From: Shewanella sp. Choline-02u-19 | GTDB lineage: Bacteria > Pseudomonadota > Gammaproteobacteria > Enterobacterales > Shewanellaceae | Length of the DNA stretch: 64,000 nt | Direction of reading: 5' to 3' | NCBI RefSeq assembly: GCF_002836205.1 | Contig: NZ_PJBE01000013.1 | Location: 2,852,001 to 2,916,000 of the forward strand | Shown: positions 62,040 to 64,000 of the stretch, one piece after another | Layout of the letters: each line of letters starts with the position of its first letter | Position numbering within the stretch: the stretch's first letter is position 1 | Position numbers and translations under genes: made by a program | Notes under the pieces: generated by a model | Database searches by the model: none | What the model was told of the DNA's origin: nothing | Seen by the model: the letters and a program-made list of their open reading frames with translations, nothing else

Positions 62040-62792
62040 TCAACTCATTTTTCTGACCCACGAATCTGGTACTACTCGCAGTGCCCAATGCAACAGTGCC
62101 CAAGGCCATGTAGGGACAAAACTATTGGCTTTTTCAGCCTCTATCGCTTTGACCATTGCACGGCACCCAACGTCAGTATCGACGATAAAGGGGACCTTTT
62201 CGACCTGGTCGTTAATTTCACTTCGAATAAAACCAGGATGAATACAACTCACACTAATTGGGGTGTTCATCACATCAATGCGGATCCCTTCGGTCAACGA
62301 GGTCACAGCCGCCTTTGTGGCCGCATACACTGTCATCGCTCGCCTGAAGCCTCGAACTGCACTAACCGATGATATAGTGACTAAGTGACCCGCATTTTGC
62401 TTTCTAAAAATCTGCATCGCAGCTTCTGCTTGTGCCAGTAAACCAATAAAATTAGTCTCTGCCGTTTGCTTGTTAGCTTCAAAATGACCAGTACCGATTG
62501 AGGCACCTTTGCCCATACCTGCATTAATAATGATCCGGTCAATGCTGCCCAACTCTTGATTAAATTCATCAAACACATCGAATACTTGTTGATGCTCGGT
62601 TACATCTAAAGATTTAATAGAGACACGGATATTAGGATTGAGCACTTCAAGCTCACACTTTAGGGCTTCTAACCTATCGATACGCCGTGCGCACAGCGCT
62701 AGATCTCGTCCCATCTTGGCAAACTCTAATGCCATTCCACGACCAAGCCCTGAACTCGCGCCCGTGATAAGGATAGTTTTTCTTATTTTCAT
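62040..62792 (-). CDS. Short-chain dehydrogenase/reductase (YjjI/DltE-type)
   Basis: 250 residues; KTILITGASSGLGRGMALEF (NAD(P) binding), RIIINAGMG, catalytic serine in VTISSVSAVRG and YAATKAAV (YxxxK). The hydrophobic C-terminus (PWALLHWALRVVPDSWVRKM) suggests membrane association. I chose the ATG at 62792; a TTG four codons upstream is possible. Convergent with the VOC gene. Confidence 0.88.
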   Translation of the reverse strand: MKIRKTILITGASSGLGRGMALEFAKMGRDLALCARRIDRLEALKCELEVLNPNIRVSIKSLDVTEHQQVFDVFDEFNQELGSIDRIIINAGMGKGASIGTGHFEANKQTAETNFIGLLAQAEAAMQIFRKQNAGHLVTISSVSAVRGFRRAMTVYAATKAAVTSLTEGIRIDVMNTPISVSCIHPGFIRSEINDQVEKVPFIVDTDVGCRAMVKAIEAEKANSFVPTWPWALLHWALRVVPDSWVRKMS

Positions 62793-62900
62793 ATCATCTA
62801 GCAACTTTGCAGCAATTTTTAGCTAAGCTACTGTTGAATGGATAAAATGTAAACAGTTGTTTTAACTTTGAATGACTACAGAAATGCCTCAAAATCATCA

Positions 62901-63146
62901 CTAACCCAGCCAAATAGCCAGTATGAAAAACAACAGGTAGAAAGAGAATCCAATGATAAAGGTTATATTAAATGGGTCTTTCTCTTTGTACTTGCGACGG
63001 TGAAAATAGCTAACGGGTGTTAGAGGGTAGCGGGTTTTGCCAAAGCTAAAAATACGGATCAGTAATGCCCCGGTGAGACAAAATACAAATGACAACACAT
63101 AATCCCACAGCACCCAAAACACCAACTCCATAGCAAATACAAACAT
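62901..63146 (-). CDS. Small membrane protein, unknown (81 aa)
   Basis: Two predicted transmembrane helices (VFWVLWDYVLSFVFCLTGAL and FIIGFSFYLLFFILAIWLG) joined by a basic loop (FGKTRYPLTPVSYFHRRKYKEK). AGGAGAGG lies just before the ATG. No family recognised. Confidence 0.7.
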   Translation of the reverse strand: MFVFAMELVFWVLWDYVLSFVFCLTGALLIRIFSFGKTRYPLTPVSYFHRRKYKEKDPFNITFIIGFSFYLLFFILAIWLG

Positions 63147-63526
63147 AGCCTCTCCTTAGCGAGTTAGCGGCAATACCTTTGCCTTTAGCGAGTAATTAAC
63201 GATTGCTTTTTTCGTTAACACAGCAGTGAAAATTGGCGTTTATCTCAACGTTCAACTAGGTTAACGAACCGTTAAAAATAAGTCATGTTAAACATTGTTA
63301 ACAGGAGAAACCGCAGAATTTACGCCAGCTAATTCTTGAAATTATGTGAATTTAGTAATTGCAGTCGTGGTGCTTTTGAAACAAATCAGTTAGTTAATAT
63401 TGAGTATATTGAATTGCGCTGTATAAACGGACTTTAAGCGCTATTCGTTATGAAGAAAACCGTGTGTTCATGGGGTTTTCGTCTACAGTTGTTCAAAATG
63501 GAGTGAAAGAAAACGGAGTACTTCAG
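63147..63526. other. Intergenic region between divergent genes
   Basis: About 380 bp. A GAAAACC ... GGTTTTC inverted pair near 63455-63480 might be a hairpin. No gene recognised. Confidence 0.4.
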
Positions 63527-64000
63527 ATGATCTCTTACCACCATACGTTAGCGCTAATAGACAATCATTCAGCTACGCAATTCGCCCTAAATAAAGCCCT
63601 ACAGCTCGCCTGTAAAACTAAAGCGAAAGTCACCATATTGAAAGTCGATAGACCCTATAATAACTTTCTCAGCCGCTTAGGTTTGATCCCCAACAATGCG
63701 CTGGACCCAATGCTATTTGTCAATAAACTAATGAGTAAATACCAACGTCAGGGAGTCGAAATAGACGTTAAAGTGATCAAGAATGTCAAAGACCATCAGG
63801 CTATTCTCAATGAAACAAACGCCAGTGATTATGACTTAGTGGTTATGAATAATCAGCACCACAATACCATTATCAACGAACTTATCCCCAGTTGCGAAGC
63901 GCATCTGTTACGCGAAAGCAATTTGCCTATTTTAATTGTTGGCAATAAATGTTGGCAACGACAGGGGCACATTTTAACTGCGCTAGAAACGGCGGGATCG
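63527..64000 (+). CDS. Universal stress protein, UspA family (partial)
   Basis: 158 codons up to the window edge. Begins MISYHHTLALIDNHSATQFA, an alpha/beta USP fold: KTKAKVTILKVDRPYNNF, then SDYDLVVMNNQHHNTI, and ESNLPILIVGNKCW at the end of a first domain; after it a second domain may start, as in the tandem UspE type. GGAG lies 9 bases before the ATG. Confidence 0.8.
   Translation, partial: MISYHHTLALIDNHSATQFALNKALQLACKTKAKVTILKVDRPYNNFLSRLGLIPNNALDPMLFVNKLMSKYQRQGVEIDVKVIKNVKDHQAILNETNASDYDLVVMNNQHHNTIINELIPSCEAHLLRESNLPILIVGNKCWQRQGHILTALETAGS

Overview
The window is a 64 kb piece of a gammaproteobacterial chromosome that looks like a marine Shewanella or a close relative. The reasons are the block gcvT-gcvH-gcvP / ubiI / ubiH / ygfB-type gene / zapA / 6S RNA / holC-valS, two large surface multiheme c-type cytochromes (one an OmcA/MtrC-type decaheme lipoprotein), a cytochrome-c-type nitric oxide reductase, and many short Shewanella-style intergenic repeats. 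This assignment is inferred from gene content; no database was searched.

Layout. 0-2.4 kb: norC-norB-norD (minus strand, norD cut by the window edge). 2.9-5.2 kb: a LysR regulator divergent from a monooxygenase-like protein and a Gfo/Idh/MocA oxidoreductase. 5.3-13.7 kb: scattered metabolic genes, among them a eukaryotic-type glutathione synthetase homologue, a dCMP deaminase, two dehydrogenase or radical-SAM enzymes and a FadL porin. 14-17.7 kb: a Cache chemoreceptor, a solitary R-body (RebB) gene and two small unknown genes, among several copies of one short intergenic repeat. 17.7-20.3 kb: an AraC regulator beside an octaheme lipoprotein cytochrome. 20.9-23.3 kb: a patatin-like lipase and a coiled-coil DUF2325 protein behind a near-perfect Fur box. 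23.6-28.5 kb: an accessory zone with unknown proteins, an M15-type peptidase, a REP-associated Y1 transposase (RAYT) with flanking inverted GGGGTCAGAGTAAACT repeats, and a lipoprotein. 28.5-32.7 kb: a very AT-rich insert carrying a two-gene HEPN / double-ATPase operon. It is bordered on the left by a near-identical fragment of the RAYT gene and flanked by a 23-bp direct repeat taken from the gcvP terminator. This is the best candidate for an undescribed, probably defensive, system.

From 32.8 kb the chromosome is core again: glycine cleavage (gcvPHT), ubiquinone hydroxylases UbiI and UbiH, a YgfB-family protein, ZapA, 6S RNA, a 9-bp minisatellite with a membrane-anchored unknown protein, then HolC and ValS. 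47-58 kb holds a secreted M60/ImpA-like metalloprotease, a Pmp3-like miniprotein, a LysR-CidA-LrgB module, a POT-like transporter, an acetate (SatP-like) transporter and the decaheme cytochrome. 58-64 kb holds a LysR regulator, an RsuA-type pseudouridine synthase coupled to a SufR-like regulator, an FMN reductase, a glyoxalase-fold protein, a short-chain dehydrogenase, a small membrane protein and the start of a universal stress protein.

Three dispersed repeat families recur between genes: (A) about 19 bp around ATGGGTGGCCATGTTATTT, (B) an 85-bp hairpin element ending in TAATGATGGGTGTCTATGA, and (C) GGGTCAGAGT half-sites and palindromes that match the ends of the RAYT gene. No tRNA, rRNA or CRISPR array was seen.
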